Positions 61,901 to 64,000 of a stretch of DNA of 64,000 bases are shown piece by piece. The notes under the pieces are model-generated. The model worked only from the letters and a program-made list of their open reading frames with translations. It did not search any database and was not told the DNA's origin. The stretch spans positions 135,513 to 199,512 of the forward strand of contig JTDE01000151.1 of NCBI GenBank assembly GCA_014338405.1, read 5' to 3'. This stretch comes from Paragonimus skrjabini miyazakii (taxonomy: Eukaryota > Platyhelminthes > Trematoda > Plagiorchiida > Troglotrematidae). How positions within the stretch are numbered: the stretch's first letter is position 1; every line of letters starts with the position of its first letter. Position numbers and translations under genes: made by a program.

Positions 61901-64000
61901 ATGGAAATCTATATTCAAGAAACTAGAGGGACAAACGCCAAAATGAGAAACTTGGAATTACTGACTGCTGAGTTGGCCGCGTACATAGTATAGATTGCTT
62001 TTGTGCACCTCAGGAGAGAATGTGGTTGTTTATTTTCAAATTTAATGAAGTTTCAAGAGTTCATGTAAAAAAATGAGAGTTTCAGTCGTAGATATTCACT
62101 GTATTAATTTTGGTTTATGTTCTTTTGTGTCTTTGTTGCTGGAAGTTATCCTTAAGCCTCTTTAAGAGCGCCGATATTTCTATCCTACATTTCGGCTAAA
62201 CTGGAAGTGTATTTTTATGCCAGTATCTAGCTATTGGTTTGTTTTTTCTATATAGCTCGTTTTGCAGCTGCACGAATATTTGTGGGAATAGTGGAATATG
62301 ACAACTATAGACCGGTTGTTTAAGGCCAGTGTGACTAATAAGGCTCTGGGTTCCACTGTCATATTGTGATAACGGTTTCTGGTCTGGATGCACCGACCGT
62401 CAAACAATTCGTCCTCATTACATACCATCTGCCATTCAAAATTAGGAATTATGGGTCGATTTTCGCTTTTGGTACTGTTGTTATCAATAATACTATTACA
62501 ATCGTCCGGCCATGTTTCTCAACAAACCGCAAGGGGTACCCGTAATCTTGTATTGAATCTGCCATTGAGTTATTGTTTTAGCGGTAGATGGTTTAATATG
62601 GCTGGTTTCTGTACGTGGATGTAAAAAACTATGCGATAACATCGATTATTATTGTAGTCTATTTTCACAAACTGCCGTTTGTTTAGACAAAATTGACAGT
62701 TTTGCGCTAAGCCTATTCAGACTGTTGTATAGAAATTATGCGTGGATTATGCTTAACAGTTGGCTTAATGTGATGTTTCCATATCGAAGTATCCATGCGG
62801 TTAACACTCTCATGAAGTTCGATTTGGCCCGAAGCGAAGGTCACTACACGTTGCTCGTCAAACTCGGCAATTTACACGAGATTCTTAGACCGATGCCATG
62901 TTTCCACGTATAACACAATAAATTATTTTGTAAGTACCTCTCAGTCATCAACGAAATAAATCAGAATCGCGTCTAGCTTCGACCCTCTTAGATATCTCAG
63001 TACTGCTGTTCCAGTCCTTCTCCAGCCTCCCTTACATTGACACAAGAGTTGATGAGAGGTCACTGAAAATTGCGCGCTTGCGGATGGAGACTTATACTGA
63101 ACGAAAACTACTCGAGAAGCTACCGTTCGCAGATGATGAAGTTTTAGTAGCTTAAACCTGAGCAAACTTCACACAGAATTGGCAACAACCTTTCACTTGC
63201 ACTCGTGAGTTTCAGATCAATGCTAGTTCTTATACGGTGAACAGTGTGCTCCAAGATATTGGAAAATGTACTACAGACGTGATTAAAAAACTTAACTGCC
63301 TCAGGTACGCATCCTTGAGCATTTCTTCTGCCGATGATAAACTCAGTCAACACACCTACAAGCCACATCAAGCGCACTGAGCATACGGGTTGTATTCATA
63401 TTGACCAATAAAGTTAAGGGTTATTTTTTTCCATTTCTGTGTAAAAGTCAGACACTGACCCCGAACACATGTGGGCAACACATATCAGCCATTTAAGCTA
63501 CCGCTACCACCCCAGATGAGTCATTGGTATTAAATGGCGGGATAATGTTTTGTACAACGAGATCTCTAACACAGCTGATCCGTTATGCATGTTTGGTTTG
63601 CTTAGGCAGGGATGTTTGTGGTTTCTGTGAGGTGAAAGTATAGTGAAAGATGGAGGTATGCAATACGGTGAGTTGACCGTTGGCCTCAGAACCTGAAGAA
63701 AATAAGGTTAATACGTAGGGTTGATTTAAAGTGTTGAGAACAGCCCAACCTCCTGTAAAACGGCGGTAGCAGGAAGCTGCTTGCAGAAAATAGAGACGAA
63801 GGCAGATATACCCAAGATTTACCGATGGAAGATTTCCTATGGTATGGACAAAAATATCACACACGATGGAGGCCAAAGCAGACGTAAACCATGACCATTT
63901 TTTTAGTCAAGCGTAGTAAAAGCCGTCAGGTGTGTATCTCCAGGACTGTTTTTCACATCCACACCAGAAACTGTATACTTTGGAAGGAGCATCACTTCTG
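58961..64000. other. Unassigned sequence to right edge
   Basis: No gene recognised. The 114-codon frame at 61088-61432 starts at TTG and has no known domain. The 97-codon frame at 63583-63876 (minus) is likewise motif-free. Confidence 0.35.

Noticed and set aside
1..64000. CRISPR array, bacterial operons or viral genome
   Set aside because: No regularly spaced direct repeats, no operon-like gene packing and no viral genes; all signals are eukaryotic.

Overview
The window looks like nuclear DNA of a parasitic flatworm, most likely a digenean trematode. The reasons are a moderately AT-rich, gene-poor sequence with four runs of N, several Penelope-like retroelement remnants with GIY-YIG endonuclease domains, and tRNA-headed SINEs that carry a hammerhead ribozyme, the architecture known from the Schistosoma Sm-alpha elements. 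The species is not identifiable from sequence alone; calling it a fluke is inference.

Only one convincing protein-coding gene is present: an intronless 498-residue biogenic-amine-type G protein-coupled receptor on the minus strand (9022-10518). All the class A microswitches are intact, as are the amine-binding Asp and the TM5 serines. Nothing else in the 64 kb has a convincing intact host coding sequence. Two short exon-like segments (near 12.3 kb and 28.4 kb) are weak candidates.

The rest is mobile-element debris and sequence I cannot assign. (1) Penelope-like elements: a 3' fragment on the minus strand (21076-21861), head to head with a plus-strand copy (21944-23400, interrupted by a gap), and a degenerate plus-strand copy (37539-38862) flanked by inverted copies of its 3' terminal sequence. 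Another inverted pair of that terminal sequence lies at 7741-8060. (2) A LINE endonuclease-reverse transcriptase pseudogene at 15990-17640. (3) A Tc1-like transposase pseudogene at about 58240-58960 on the minus strand. (4) A SINE family with a tRNA-like head and hammerhead ribozyme, with copies at 8259-8495 (-), 15503-15640 (+, head only), 42318-42545 (-), 49896-50025 (+) and 56887-57130 (+). The 49911-49955 ribozyme has every consensus core base. (5) A second tRNA-related family whose copies at 1968-2225 and 39318-39544 are giant fold-backs with the tRNA-like part between the arms; a copy at 39690-39830 lacks the left arm. (6) A repeat of unknown class at 20110-20672 and 42100-42915, the second copy split by a SINE. 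(7) Two single-copy hairpins, at 29402-29541 and 46448-46576.

Three of the four assembly gaps lie inside or directly against these repeats. The most interesting material is the RNA-level biology: self-cleaving SINE RNAs with palindromic stem III, and tRNA-like fold-back elements with promoter-like boxes.
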